Source: Parcubacteria group bacterium GW2011_GWB1_44_7
GTDB lineage: Bacteria; Patescibacteria; Paceibacteria; UBA9973; DSPV01
NCBI GenBank assembly: GCA_000999175.1
Contig: LCJJ01000018.1
Span: 1-7,562 of the forward strand
Reading direction: 5' to 3'
Length of the DNA: 7,562 nucleotides
In this document: positions 1-5,811 of the stretch, piece by piece
Layout of the letters: each line of letters starts with the position of its first letter
Numbering within the stretch: position 1 is the first letter of the stretch
Notes under the pieces: generated by a model
What the model was told of the DNA's origin: nothing
What the model saw: the letters and a program-made list of their open reading frames with translations, nothing else
Databases searched by the model: none
Translations under genes and position numbers: made by a program

Positions 1-172
1 TTTTCGCCCCGCGCTCGTCCGTGCCGGTATTGAAGAAAACCTCAAACCCTTGCGCTCTTTTCCAGCGCGCCATCACATCGGCGCGAATAATCTCCATTGC
101 GAAGCCAATATGCGGTTTCGCGTTCACATAAGGCAGGGTGGTGGTGATGTAAACAGGTTTTTTATCCGCCAT
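1..172 (-). CDS. metG: Methionyl-tRNA synthetase, N-terminal fragment (runs off left edge)
   Basis: Charges tRNA-Met with methionine in the cytosol (class I aminoacyl-tRNA synthetase). Only the first 57 codons are in the window. The visible protein opens MADKKPVYITTTLPYVNAKP and continues with HIGF, a form of the class I HIGH nucleotide-binding motif in the usual MetRS context (TTxxPYVNxxPHIG). It reaches the conserved NTGTDERGAK stretch (family norm NTGTDEHGxK) just before the edge. The ATG at 170-172 is the natural start because the family motif begins a few residues later. It follows the stop of the AI-2E-family gene by 4 nt, so the two are probably co-transcribed. I see no clear Shine-Dalgarno sequence. 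Identity is secure despite the truncation by the window edge. Confidence 0.93.
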   Translation of the reverse strand, partial: MADKKPVYITTTLPYVNAKPHIGFAMEIIRADVMARWKRAQGFEVFFNTGTDERGAK

Positions 173-176
173 AAAA

Positions 177-1322
177 TCAAGTTACCGACGGCGACGCTCC
201 AAGTTTCTTCCGTTCAACATCGCGGAAATATTCCAAAATCACGGTGGCAATCGGGACTGAAAGAAGAATCCCCAAGAAACCGGCGAGTTTCCCGCCGATA
301 ATAATGGCCAAAATCACCATAATTGGCGGCACGCCGATTATTTTCTTAACGACCAAAGGATAAATCAGATGATTCTCAAACTGCTGAATAATTATGAAAA
401 GGCCGGCCACTAAAAGCGCCGCGGTTACGCCGCCGTCCGCAAACGAAGCGGCAATGGGCGGAATAGCCGAGAGAATCGGCCCGAACACCGGGATGATTTC
501 AAAAACCGCGGCAAGAAAAGCGAAGAAAAGCGCGTTTTTAACGCCCAAAACCATTAGCCCCAAATACACCAACACCCCCACCAAAACGCCGAGGAGAAGC
601 TGACCTTGCATCCAAAAGCCGATTTTTTCCTGCGCTCTTTTCCAAAGAGAAATCACATACGCTTCATGCCGAACCGGCGTAACGATTTTCAGAAAAGCGC
701 CAATACCATCTTCCTGCACCGCCAGATAAAAAGAGAGCACAACGATTAGAATGAAACCGAGCAAGCCGCCAAAGAAAGTGCTGACTACGCTTACAAAACC
801 CTCGGAAACATTAGAAAGCGCCAGGCGAAATTGATTGATGAAATCAATCGGTGTCCCGCTACCCTTCTCCAAGGAAGGTTCGGCTAAAAGATTGTCAAAA
901 GAAATCAAATTGACCAAATCTTTGGAAGAGGCGAGGTCTTGAGAGAGACTTTGGGCTGTTTCGCGCGAAGCGCCATCGCCGGAAAGCGGATTCCAAAGCG
1001 ACACCGAATCGGCGATTTCCGGCACGCTGGACAAAAAATTGGACAAATCGGAGAGAAGCGGGGGCAGAAAAAAATAAACGATGCCGGATAAAACCAAACC
1101 CAAAATCACATAGGTGCCAAGAGCGCCGGCAAGCCGCGCTATACCATGACGCGACAAAAATTTTATAATGGGTTCTACCGCCGAAGCAATCACGATGGCG
1201 GTCAAAACCACCAGAGCCAAGTCCCTGATAAAATACAAAAAAGAGAAAAATATCAAAACTAAGACCGTCTTGACGATGGTGGTGGAATTGATTTGGATAA
1301 TTGTCGGATTATTCGGATTCAT
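177..1322 (-). CDS. AI-2E family transporter (PerM/TqsA/YdiK-like membrane protein)
   Basis: A 381-residue integral membrane protein of the AI-2E/UPF0118 family (PF01594). Members export or exchange small solutes, including autoinducer-2 in one case and sodium/proton in others, so the substrate here cannot be read from sequence. Hydrophobic segments lie at about residues 17-32, 34-54, 66-90, 181-202, 240-262, 264-290, 298-315 and 331-364. A soluble, mostly polar stretch (about 92-175) sits between the third and fourth, as is usual. Family signatures are visible: EIIPVFGPILSAIPP (275-289), a QQFENHLIYP motif (313-322) and GVPPIMVILAIIIGGKLAG (330-348). Length is typical. The ATG at 1320-1322 has only a weak AGG a few bases upstream. 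The gene lies 4 nt before metG and 205 nt after the M16 peptidase gene. A quorum-sensing role should not be assumed. Confidence 0.9.
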   Translation of the reverse strand: MNPNNPTIIQINSTTIVKTVLVLIFFSFLYFIRDLALVVLTAIVIASAVEPIIKFLSRHGIARLAGALGTYVILGLVLSGIVYFFLPPLLSDLSNFLSSVPEIADSVSLWNPLSGDGASRETAQSLSQDLASSKDLVNLISFDNLLAEPSLEKGSGTPIDFINQFRLALSNVSEGFVSVVSTFFGGLLGFILIVVLSFYLAVQEDGIGAFLKIVTPVRHEAYVISLWKRAQEKIGFWMQGQLLLGVLVGVLVYLGLMVLGVKNALFFAFLAAVFEIIPVFGPILSAIPPIAASFADGGVTAALLVAGLFIIIQQFENHLIYPLVVKKIIGVPPIMVILAIIIGGKLAGFLGILLSVPIATVILEYFRDVERKKLGASPSVT

Positions 1323-1353
1323 GAGCGCCTAGCACTATTTGTTAGCGAGCGAG

Positions 1354-1375
1354 GGGAAAAAGTTCTCTTTTTCCC
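1354..1375. repeat. Short perfect hairpin upstream of the AI-2E gene
   Basis: GGGAAAAAG pairs with CTTTTTCCC across a 4-nt loop (9-bp stem). Copies of a GCGAGCGA-like direct repeat flank it on both sides (about 1345-1352 and 1376-1383). It lies in what would be the 5' untranslated region of the AI-2E gene. There is no T-run beside the stem on either strand, so an intrinsic terminator is not well supported. It could be a leader hairpin or a neutral intergenic repeat. Confidence 0.4.
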
Positions 1376-1414
1376 GAGCGAGCGACGCAAATTAGGTCAA
1401 CAATACCGCGCGGT

Positions 1415-1481
1415 TCCTGCCTACCTGCCGCCTGCCTGTGCGTCCAGACGCAGACAGGGCAGGCAGGCCTGCCGCAGGGAC
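1415..1481. repeat. GC-rich imperfect palindrome of the CCTGCC/GGCAGG type
   Basis: Clusters of CCTGCC on the left (1415-1437) face GGCAGG and CTGCCGCAGG clusters on the right (1458-1479). The centre is a TGCGT/ACGCA stem with a 4-nt CCAG loop (about 1439-1452). Together they fold into a bulged hairpin of about 65 nt. Short palindromes built of CCTGCC units are widespread between genes in Parcubacteria-like genomes (general knowledge). A compact, perfect relative lies at 6034-6055. It occupies much of the 205-nt gap between the M16 and AI-2E genes. No coding signal is seen there. Confidence 0.6.
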
Positions 1482-1527
1482 CTATATTTGTTCAATCATA
1501 ACAGGACTTGCGCGAAGCGGAAAGAGC

Positions 1528-2799
1528 TTAATGGAAACGCAAAACATCCTTTAGTCCGGAGGCCTTGCCTACCGGCCCCACCGCCGCCAAATTAAGTTTG
1601 GCATCTTGAAAAATATCATTGGCCACCGAAAGGATGTCCGCGGCGGTTACTTTATTGATTTCTTCCAAAAACTCCGCCGGTGTTTTTATTTTCTTTTTCA
1701 TCACTTCTTGAAAACCGTAAAAATCGGCGATGGAATCCGATGTCTCAAGCCCTAAATACAAACTACCGGCAATATGGTCTTTGGCTTTTTGAAGCTCTGC
1801 TTTAGGCAGCAACGATATTTTAACATTTTTAAGTTCGCCGATTATTGCCGAAACCACTTCCAAAAACCGCTTATTCTCCACTCCCGCCGAGACCGAAAAA
1901 AACCCGTGGTCGCTTGAGAAATCGGCGCTAGCGCCGATGTAGTAGCCGGCACCCATCTCCTCGCGCACCCTCTGGAAAAGCCGGGAACTCATTCCCCCGC
2001 CTAAAATATTTTCCAGCACCCGAAGCGGCGCGACCCGCTTGTCGCTTAGAGCAAAAGTCCGAACGCCTAAGACCATGTGGGTCTGGTCAGTTTTTTTATC
2101 TTCCATTTTAATCCCCGGCGTCGCTTGATTTTCAACCACTCCAATTTTGCCGTCTTTAACGTCGGGACTGATGGCTTGAAAATATTTTTCCGTTTCTCCG
2201 ACTGCCAAATCGGTAGTCGTATTACCCGCAATCACTACGGCGGTAGCCGGCGCGACATAATGTCGGCTCCTATAATCCCTTACAACACTATGATTAAAGG
2301 ACTTCACGGTGGCCTCGGTGCCGGCGATGTTCCAACCAGCCGGCTGGTCGCCGTAGAGAAGTTCCGTAAACACATCGTGGATGTGTTTTTGCGGCAAGTC
2401 CCGATACATCCGAATTTCTTCAACAATTACTCCTTTTTCTTTTTCAATTTCTTCGGCCGGCAAAGTTGATTCCAGATAAATATCCGAAACGATGCCAAGA
2501 ATTAATTTGAAATGCTTGGCGTCCGCTTTGGCAAAATAACCGGTGAATTCCTGCGAAGTAAAAGCGTTGTAGTGGGCGCCGATGGAATCCAGCTCGCGGG
2601 CAATGTCTATGGATTTCGGCCGTTTAGCCGTTCCTTTAAAGCACATATGCTCCAAAAAATGCGAGACACCGTTTATTTTCTTGGTTTCGTACTTTGACCC
2701 GGCCTCAACCAAAACCAAGACCGTAACCGTCGGGTTGTCCTTCATGGGAACGGTAATAAGCCGCAGACCGTTTGGGAAGATTTTCTTGGAAAATTGCAT
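1528..2799 (-). CDS. M16 family zinc metallopeptidase (insulinase/PMPB-like)
   Basis: A 423-residue single-chain M16 peptidase, probably a cytosolic zinc protease degrading peptides or misfolded fragments. No signal peptide or membrane segment is seen. The inverted zinc motif HxxEH is present as H47-F-L-E50-H51. The expected third ligand is E127 in VIVEEIRMYRD, 76 residues after H51, which fits the HxxEH-x(about 75)-E pattern. The N-terminal catalytic domain covers about residues 5-150. The C-terminal M16 domain covers about 165-350, with the typical GGGMSSRLFQRVREEMG stretch and the glycine-rich run after it. All catalytic residues are intact, so it should be active, probably as a dimer as in bacterial single-repeat members. 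The ATG lies 5 nt after the hicA reading frame ends, suggesting read-through transcription from hicBA. No Shine-Dalgarno site is evident. Confidence 0.94.
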   Translation of the reverse strand: MQFSKKIFPNGLRLITVPMKDNPTVTVLVLVEAGSKYETKKINGVSHFLEHMCFKGTAKRPKSIDIARELDSIGAHYNAFTSQEFTGYFAKADAKHFKLILGIVSDIYLESTLPAEEIEKEKGVIVEEIRMYRDLPQKHIHDVFTELLYGDQPAGWNIAGTEATVKSFNHSVVRDYRSRHYVAPATAVVIAGNTTTDLAVGETEKYFQAISPDVKDGKIGVVENQATPGIKMEDKKTDQTHMVLGVRTFALSDKRVAPLRVLENILGGGMSSRLFQRVREEMGAGYYIGASADFSSDHGFFSVSAGVENKRFLEVVSAIIGELKNVKISLLPKAELQKAKDHIAGSLYLGLETSDSIADFYGFQEVMKKKIKTPAEFLEEINKVTAADILSVANDIFQDAKLNLAAVGPVGKASGLKDVLRFH

Positions 2800-2804
2800 A
2801 GTAA

Positions 2805-3025
2805 TTACGGTTTAAACAAACTTAAATCCAATTTCGTTCCGGCAATAATTGCCGCTAGAGTTCCTTGGGCCAAATCACCCTTGTGTCGCGGAACCACCAC
2901 AACGGCTTTAGTTCTTCATTTCGCAATACAAAATGGCTGCCGCGGCTTCGGTCAACATAAAACCCGTGTCGCTCCAGTAATCTGATAAGTTTAGCGGAAG
3001 TAAAAACTTTATACTTTTTAGGCAT
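2805..3025 (-). pseudogene. hicA: HicA-family mRNA interferase toxin, interrupted by a frameshift
   Basis: HicA toxins are small double-stranded-RNA-binding-fold RNases that cut mRNA and are neutralised by HicB. From the ATG at 3023-3025 the first 40 codons give a normal HicA N-terminus (TSAKLIRLLERHGFYVDRSR), then G29-S30-H31-F32 with the expected catalytic histidine. At about 2906-2910 the frame breaks. The ATG frame runs 16 unrelated residues to a stop at 2855-2857. The -1 frame continues as a convincing HicA C-terminus (AVVVVPRHKGDLAQGTLAAI, ending LSLFKP) to a TAA at 2805-2807, giving about 73 residues in total. One missing A in the AAA run would explain it, as a real mutation or a sequencing/assembly error. 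A programmed -1 shift is unlikely because no slippery heptamer is present. The start overlaps the hicB stop by 8 nt, with AAGGG just upstream. Confidence 0.82.
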
Positions 3026-3263
3026 AGGCCCTTGCCGTAGATATTTCAACCGAGGAAACAAAAGTGTCAGGGTCGGTTGTTGGTTTTTCTCCATGAGCGG
3101 TAAGTGATTCCAAGTAAAGTTCCATTGCTTCTTTAATATTGGCTTTCGCTTTCTCTATTGTTTTGCCATAAGAAACGCAACCGGGCAACGCTGGCACAAT
3201 CGTCGTGTATCCGCCCTCCAGTTCCGCTTGGAAAATTACATTGTAGGAAAGCTTATTTTTCAT
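3018..3263 (-). CDS. hicB: HicB-family antitoxin
   Basis: An 81-residue antitoxin that binds and blocks HicA and usually represses its own operon. The sequence has the HicB partial RNase-H-like fold: YNVIFQAELEGGYTTIVPAL, then PGCVSYGKTIEKAKANIKEA, then MELYLESLTAHGE. The short C-terminal tail (about residues 60-81, with FVSSVEIS) has no obvious ribbon-helix-helix or helix-turn-helix domain, so this is the short HicB type. The gene precedes hicA and overlaps it by 8 nt, the classic translationally coupled arrangement. The ATG at 3261-3263 has no Shine-Dalgarno site. A small inverted repeat covers the start. Because hicA looks broken, hicB may now be an orphan antitoxin unless the frameshift is an assembly error. 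Confidence 0.87.
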   Translation of the reverse strand: MKNKLSYNVIFQAELEGGYTTIVPALPGCVSYGKTIEKAKANIKEAMELYLESLTAHGEKPTTDPDTFVSSVEISTARAYA

Positions 3264-3275
3264 AATGATACATTA
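3263..3275. promoter_or_regulatory. Small palindrome at the hicB start (possible operator)
   Basis: TAATG and CATTA form a 5+5 inverted repeat around a 3-bp centre directly over the hicB start codon. A minus-strand TATCAT resembling a -10 box overlaps it. Toxin-antitoxin operons are usually autorepressed at such sites, but short AT-rich palindromes are common by chance, so this is weakly supported. Confidence 0.25.
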
Positions 3276-3299
3276 GCACAAAATCTGTTTACAAAGAAA

Positions 3300-3326
3300 G
3301 GGCGGTTTGACTTCGTCAAACCGCCC
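3300..3326 (-). terminator. Likely intrinsic terminator for minus-strand transcription
   Basis: A perfect 12-bp stem (GGGCGGTTTGAC / GTCAAACCGCCC) with a 3-nt loop. On the minus strand it is followed at once by TTTCTTTGT, a T-rich tail. This would stop transcripts coming from the transposase-like gene and the hairpin array before they enter hicBA. On the plus strand no T-run follows. It is also the first of the series of short-loop palindromes that alternate with the array units. Confidence 0.5.
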
Positions 3327-3327
3327 C

Positions 3328-3368
3328 GCAGGCATCGCAATGATCGCAACAGCCATCTCTTCGCCCGC
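3328..3368 (+). repeat. Array unit HP1 (weak stem)
   Basis: Stem GCAGGC/GCCCGC (5 of 6 pairs), 29-nt loop 3334-3362 starting A, TCGCA at 3344, ending TTC. Weakest stem of the left half and the outermost unit; the loop alignment is what supports it. Confidence 0.55.
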
Positions 3369-3371
3369 AAA

Positions 3372-3409
3372 CCCGGTAGTGAATCCGCCACAGCGGATCT
3401 ACTACCGGG
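3372..3409. repeat. Short-loop palindrome between HP1 and HP2
   Basis: CCCGGTAGT pairs with ACTACCGGG (9 bp). After a 2-nt internal loop, ATCCGC pairs with GCGGAT around a 4-nt CACA loop. It lacks the TCG loop motif. Confidence 0.7.
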
Positions 3410-3414
3410 AAAAT

Positions 3415-3465
3415 TTCGGGAAGGCACAATCCCACTCGCAACATGAAGCCATTCGCCTTCCCGAA
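3415..3465 (+). repeat. Array unit HP2
   Basis: Perfect 11-bp stem TTCGGGAAGGC/GCCTTCCCGAA around a 29-nt loop (3426-3454) that starts AC, has TCGCAACA from 3436 and ends TTC. Confidence 0.8.
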
Positions 3466-3486
3466 CCCGTTCTTGTAAACAGGCCT

Positions 3487-3505
3487 GTGAGATACTGTAT
3501 CTCAC
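3487..3505. repeat. Short-loop palindrome between HP2 and HP3
   Basis: GTGAGATA pairs with TATCTCAC (8 bp) around a 3-nt CTG loop. No array loop motif. Confidence 0.6.
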
Positions 3506-3537
3506 GGACCGTGTTTGAACCAAGAGCGAGAAAAAAT

Positions 3538-3589
3538 TGCGGGTGCGCAGCGAGCGTTTCGATAACAAGAGCTACATCGCACATCCGCA
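3538..3589 (+). repeat. Array unit HP3
   Basis: Arms TGCGGGTGCGC and GCACATCCGCA pair at 10 of 11 positions (one C-A mismatch, one G-T wobble). The 30-nt loop (3549-3578) starts A, has TCGATAACAA from 3559 and ends TC. Confidence 0.78.
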
Positions 3590-3619
3590 TCCGCCCTAAC
3601 GGCGGGAAAAGAACTTGGC

Positions 3620-3645
3620 GCGCCGCTCGTTCTCGCGAGCGGCGC
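3620..3645. repeat. Short-loop palindrome between HP3 and HP4
   Basis: GCGCCGCTCG pairs perfectly with CGAGCGGCGC (10 bp) around a 6-nt loop. A smaller CCGCC/GGCGG hairpin precedes it at 3591-3605. Confidence 0.65.
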
Positions 3646-3646
3646 A

Positions 3647-3694
3647 AGAAGGGCATCATCATGATCGAAAACAACTCGTCAAACGCCCTCTTCT
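3647..3694 (+). repeat. Array unit HP4
   Basis: AGAAGGGC pairs with GCCC-TC-TTCT (8 bp with a 2-nt bulge). The 30-nt loop (3655-3684) starts A, has TCGAAAACAA from 3665 and ends AC rather than TC. Its right arm overlaps the next palindrome, so the two folds exclude each other. Confidence 0.72.
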
Positions 3695-3726
3695 CACCAA
3701 ACCTTGCCAGAAGATTTTGTGAGAAG
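3690..3726. repeat. Palindrome between HP4 and HP5, overlapping the HP4 arm
   Basis: CTTCTCAC pairs with GTGAGAAG (8 bp) around 21 nt. It shares 3690-3694 with the HP4 right arm, giving a choice between two structures. Confidence 0.55.
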
Positions 3727-3766
3727 AAAGCCCAGCCGTAATTTTTTTAAGACTACAACTGGGTAT

Positions 3767-3815
3767 TGCTGGCACAGGCTTTGAATCGTAAACGGTTGGT
3801 GCGTCGTTACCAGTA
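3767..3815 (+). repeat. Array unit HP5
   Basis: Arms TGCTGGCAC and GTTACCAGTA pair as CTGG/CCAG and AC/GT with a small internal loop, plus an outer T-A and G-T. The 30-nt loop (3776-3805) starts A, has TCGTAAAC from 3786 and ends GTC. It was found by the loop register rather than stem strength. Confidence 0.65.
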
Positions 3816-3825
3816 AAAATTGTGT

Positions 3826-3858
3826 CCCCGCACTTTTGCCTTAGGCAAAAGTGCGGGG
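3826..3858. repeat. Perfect 15-bp palindrome downstream of the transposase-like gene
   Basis: CCCCGCACTTTTGCC pairs without error with GGCAAAAGTGCGGGG around a TTA loop. It lies 55 nt past the stop of the minus-strand transposase-like gene. On that strand the stem is followed by ACACAATTTTT, so a terminator role is possible but the T-run is displaced. It is the strongest hairpin of the island and separates HP5 from HP6. Confidence 0.75.
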
Positions 3859-3860
3859 TT

Positions 3861-3906
3861 GTCGGTTCATGTCTTGATTCGCAATCAGTGCACCGGTCGA
3901 ACCGAC
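3861..3906 (+). repeat. Array unit HP6, adjoining the transposase-like gene
   Basis: Perfect 8-bp stem GTCGGTTC/GAACCGAC. The 30-nt loop (3869-3898) starts A, has TCGCAATCA from 3879 and ends GTC. Its outer edge is 6 nt from the stop codon of the transposase-like gene. Confidence 0.82.
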
Positions 3907-3912
3907 TTAATC

Positions 3913-5415
3913 TTACGCCAACACGGCTTCCGCGGTTTGTCCTAAACCAGGAACACCTTCCACAACCGGAAAGGTTGGCGGTTCAGGGGCCTTTCCAGAA
4001 ACCTCAATCTCCGGCAAGGCCACCCCCATATCCTCCGGCGGCACCACTTTCGGCTTCGGCGCAGTATATCCTTCCATCGTTCGCCACTTCCAGTAGAGCC
4101 ACTCGGCGAATTCCGTTACGGTTCGCCAGATGGCGCGTTTGTGGAGATGGCCATCGGTGAACTTGCGTTTTCCTTTGCAGTGCGCGATGCCGATATCCGT
4201 TTCAATCTCGTACTGGCCGGTCTTTTTGTCCTGCTTCCATTTGCCCAGCACGAGCGGATGTTCGGTTCCCGCATCCGTTACCAAGACAGGATACGGATGC
4301 CTCATCCGATACATAACTTTGTTTTCGCGCAAACGCATGCCCCAGAACCCGTCGGCGACTTTCACGAACATATTGCCGGCAATGAAGAACGCTTGTCTGG
4401 CGTTGGGATTGAACCCGAGCTCTTCGCCCCGCCTCTGGCGCGGGAACGAGCCGTCGGCATTGACATGAAGCCCGCAGAACTTCTTGAACTTCCCGACCGT
4501 CGGAAATAGTCCGATGTCCTGCACGGAACCGATAATCGGCGCCGCGATGGAATGCTTTACTCCCTTAACCTTGACAATGACTTCCGAGTAAATCGGAAGT
4601 TCGGCGCAGGCCGCCGCAAGTTGTTTGTTGAGCTTTTTCTCCTTGTCGGAGATTGCCTGAAACAGCGGGTCGCTCGCTTTCGCGTAGTCAAAGAGCTGTT
4701 CAATGTCGCCCTCCGGATACTGCCCTTCCTCCGAGCAGAAGATATCCCCGAGAAAACTCGCGCGAATGCGCTGTTCGCAGGCCATGCGGTCTTTCATCAG
4801 GAACCGGCGAAGACGATTTGTCTCGCGCAGTTTGACCAGCGCGCGGTCGCGTTTGGCAAGAGGCCGGAACTGCTCTGGACTTTCCAATACAAGCCGCGCC
4901 AAGAGTTCGGAGTCAAACCCTTCGTTTGCTTCGCCACGCGCTTCCTTGAGGCGAATCGGCGGGATACGCTTAATAGCGAACCCCCGTTTTTCGCCGGCGC
5001 GCGAGACGGCGTAGGCCATCCTGTCGCCCATGCCGCCCAAGGCCATTCCCACCAGGTCTCCTTCGCGGAGTCCATCGTAAGCGATTGGCACTTTTGTGGG
5101 TTTGTAGGCGCGCCCTTCAAGCAGCGCTTTTGCGAGATTATCCTTGATGATGTGATGCGGAAAGAAAACCGAAAGGTTTTCGTCTTCGCTCGCATCGCGG
5201 AACTTGCCGTTAATCGGCCACTTGCCGAGGATGAAGTCCAATTCGTCCTGTTCGGTTTCCAATTCGTAACGCTTGCCTTCGCCGCCAGCAGAAGCGATGG
5301 CGACTTGCGTCGGTCTCGCTTCCTGATTAACGGTCTGCTTAACTCTGGGCCGGATGCCAATCCAGCGTTTGGCGACGAATAGCTTCGCGCCGTTTTCAGT
5401 CATTTCTGTCGTCAT
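3913..5415 (-). CDS. IS110/IS116-family transposase homologue, divergent
   Basis: About 500 residues, long for the family (300-450). IS110 proteins are recombinases with an N-terminal RuvC-like DEDD domain and a C-terminal Transposase_20 domain holding a catalytic serine, and they are guided by a structured bridge RNA from the element flank. Numbered from the TTG at 5434-5436, the C-terminal domain is recognisable: IGSVQDIGLFPTVGKFKKFC (302-321), GLHVNADGSFPRQRRGEE (322-339) with S330, and a following ARQAFFIAGN. A middle helical part (190-230) resembles the family linker. The N-terminal domain is divergent: WIGIRPRV (25-32) where GID is expected, and an FDSELLARL stretch (174-182) where the last acidic residues lie. 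After KFTDGHLHKRAIWRTVTEFA (425-444) comes a proline-rich tail (459-507). I chose the ATG at 5413-5415 because GAAAGG precedes it and the upstream TTG lies inside a hairpin. Whether it still catalyses recombination is unclear. Confidence 0.75.
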   Translation of the reverse strand: MTTEMTENGAKLFVAKRWIGIRPRVKQTVNQEARPTQVAIASAGGEGKRYELETEQDELDFILGKWPINGKFRDASEDENLSVFFPHHIIKDNLAKALLEGRAYKPTKVPIAYDGLREGDLVGMALGGMGDRMAYAVSRAGEKRGFAIKRIPPIRLKEARGEANEGFDSELLARLVLESPEQFRPLAKRDRALVKLRETNRLRRFLMKDRMACEQRIRASFLGDIFCSEEGQYPEGDIEQLFDYAKASDPLFQAISDKEKKLNKQLAAACAELPIYSEVIVKVKGVKHSIAAPIIGSVQDIGLFPTVGKFKKFCGLHVNADGSFPRQRRGEELGFNPNARQAFFIAGNMFVKVADGFWGMRLRENKVMYRMRHPYPVLVTDAGTEHPLVLGKWKQDKKTGQYEIETDIGIAHCKGKRKFTDGHLHKRAIWRTVTEFAEWLYWKWRTMEGYTAPKPKVVPPEDMGVALPEIEVSGKAPEPPTFPVVEGVPGLGQTAEAVLA

Positions 5416-5434
5416 TTTGCCTTTCGGATTACCC

Positions 5435-5460
5435 AAGCATTCGCTGTAGGCGAATTGCTT
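5435..5460. repeat. Hairpin just upstream of the transposase-like gene
   Basis: AAGCATTCGC pairs with GCGAATTGCTT with one bulged base around a 5-nt loop. In the minus-strand mRNA it lies just before the ribosome-binding region and touches the alternative TTG start at 5434-5436, leaving GAAAGG before the ATG at 5415 free. Confidence 0.5.
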
Positions 5461-5492
5461 TGGAGTTTTTCAGTTTGTGTTTCGGTTCATCT

Positions 5493-5536
5493 GTCCGCAA
5501 CAAGCGGACTGGTGTTTTTCCTTCGCGAGAAGGAAA
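5493..5536. repeat. Two small hairpins between the gene and HP7
   Basis: GTCCGC/GCGGAC with an AACAA loop (5493-5509), and TTTCCTTC/GAAGGAAA with a GCGA loop (5517-5536). Neither has the 30-nt loop design. Otherwise I see nothing recognisable between 5461 and 5540. Confidence 0.5.
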
Positions 5537-5540
5537 GAGT

Positions 5541-5593
5541 GCGAGTTAGTCAACTACCGGGTCGCAATACAGCTCGTTGTTCGACTAACTCGC
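5541..5593 (+). repeat. Array unit HP7
   Basis: Perfect 11-bp stem GCGAGTTAGTC/GACTAACTCGC around a 31-nt loop (5552-5582) that starts AA, has TCGCAATACA from 5562 and ends TTC. A small CCGTT/AACGG hairpin follows at 5595-5607. Confidence 0.85.
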
Positions 5594-5615
5594 TCCGTTT
5601 GCAACGGAAAATTTA

Positions 5616-5661
5616 GGGTAGACATCGAGTTCGTCGCAATCACTACCGTTTTCGTCTACCC
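5616..5661 (+). repeat. Array unit HP8
   Basis: Perfect 8-bp stem GGGTAGAC/GTCTACCC. The 30-nt loop (5624-5653) starts A, has TCGCAATCAC from 5634 and ends TTC. A TCCTCCA/TGGAGGA hairpin with a CAA loop follows at 5663-5679. Confidence 0.85.
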
Positions 5662-5717
5662 CTCCTCCACAATGGAGGAAATTGTTAGCGTAAGTTTTCA
5701 AAGAACTGGAAATTCAA

Positions 5718-5763
5718 GAGGGAACATTTTTCGTGTCGCAACTAAGACGACTATCGTTCTCTC
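5718..5763 (+). repeat. Array unit HP9
   Basis: Stem GAGGGAAC/GTTCTCTC (8 pairs, one G-T). The 30-nt loop (5726-5755) starts A, has TCGCAACTAA from 5736 and ends ATC. Only 2 nt separate it from HP10. Confidence 0.82.
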
Positions 5764-5765
5764 AA

Positions 5766-5811
5766 AAGAGGGCATTCATCTACTCATAAACATACCTTTG
5801 TTCGCCCTCTT
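5766..5811 (+). repeat. Array unit HP10 (TCA variant)
   Basis: Perfect 8-bp stem AAGAGGGC/GCCCTCTT. The 30-nt loop (5774-5803) starts A, has TCATAAACAT from 5784 (TCA instead of TCG) and ends TTC. The right arm can alternatively pair with TGAAGAGG at 5861-5868. Confidence 0.8.

Larger units (their letters stand above)
3328..3906 (+). repeat. Left half of the 30-nt-loop hairpin array (units HP1-HP6)
   Basis: Six hairpin units fill the non-coding stretch between hicB and the end of the transposase-like gene. Each has a stem of about 6-11 bp whose sequence is unique to that unit, always closed by C-G. The loop is 30 nt (29 in HP1 and HP2), begins with A, carries TCG at loop positions 11-13 followed by an A-rich CAAACA-like run, and ends TC (AC in HP4). 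TCG starts at 3344, 3436, 3559, 3665, 3786 and 3879, so spacing is irregular (92-123 nt). Between units stand short-loop palindromes at 3372-3409, 3487-3505, 3620-3645, 3690-3726 and 3826-3858. Unpaired loop conservation with variable, paired stems suggests function as RNA or folded single-stranded DNA. I do not recognise a known family. Open frames across this stretch lack protein-like sequence. Strand given is that of the TCG motif. Confidence 0.82.

Noticed and set aside
2855..3094. 79-codon frame starting at 3094 as the hicA start
   Set aside because: The extra N-terminal residues lie inside the hicB reading frame region and are unlike HicA. The ATG at 3025, overlapping the hicB stop by 8 nt, gives the family-typical N-terminus.
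3260..3741. Overlapping open frames on both strands (about 102 and 144 codons) in the left array
   Set aside because: The translations look like arbitrary residue strings with no recognisable domain, and the stretch is explained by hairpin units that would not tolerate coding constraints.
3855..3925. Conventional terminal inverted repeats and target duplication of an insertion sequence around the transposase-like gene
   Set aside because: The flanks contain many short palindromes, but no matching left and right ends or direct repeats could be found by eye close to the gene.
4552..5382. 276-codon plus-strand open frame opposite the transposase-like gene
   Set aside because: It is the antisense shadow of a clearly homologous protein on the minus strand, and its translation has no domain-like pattern.
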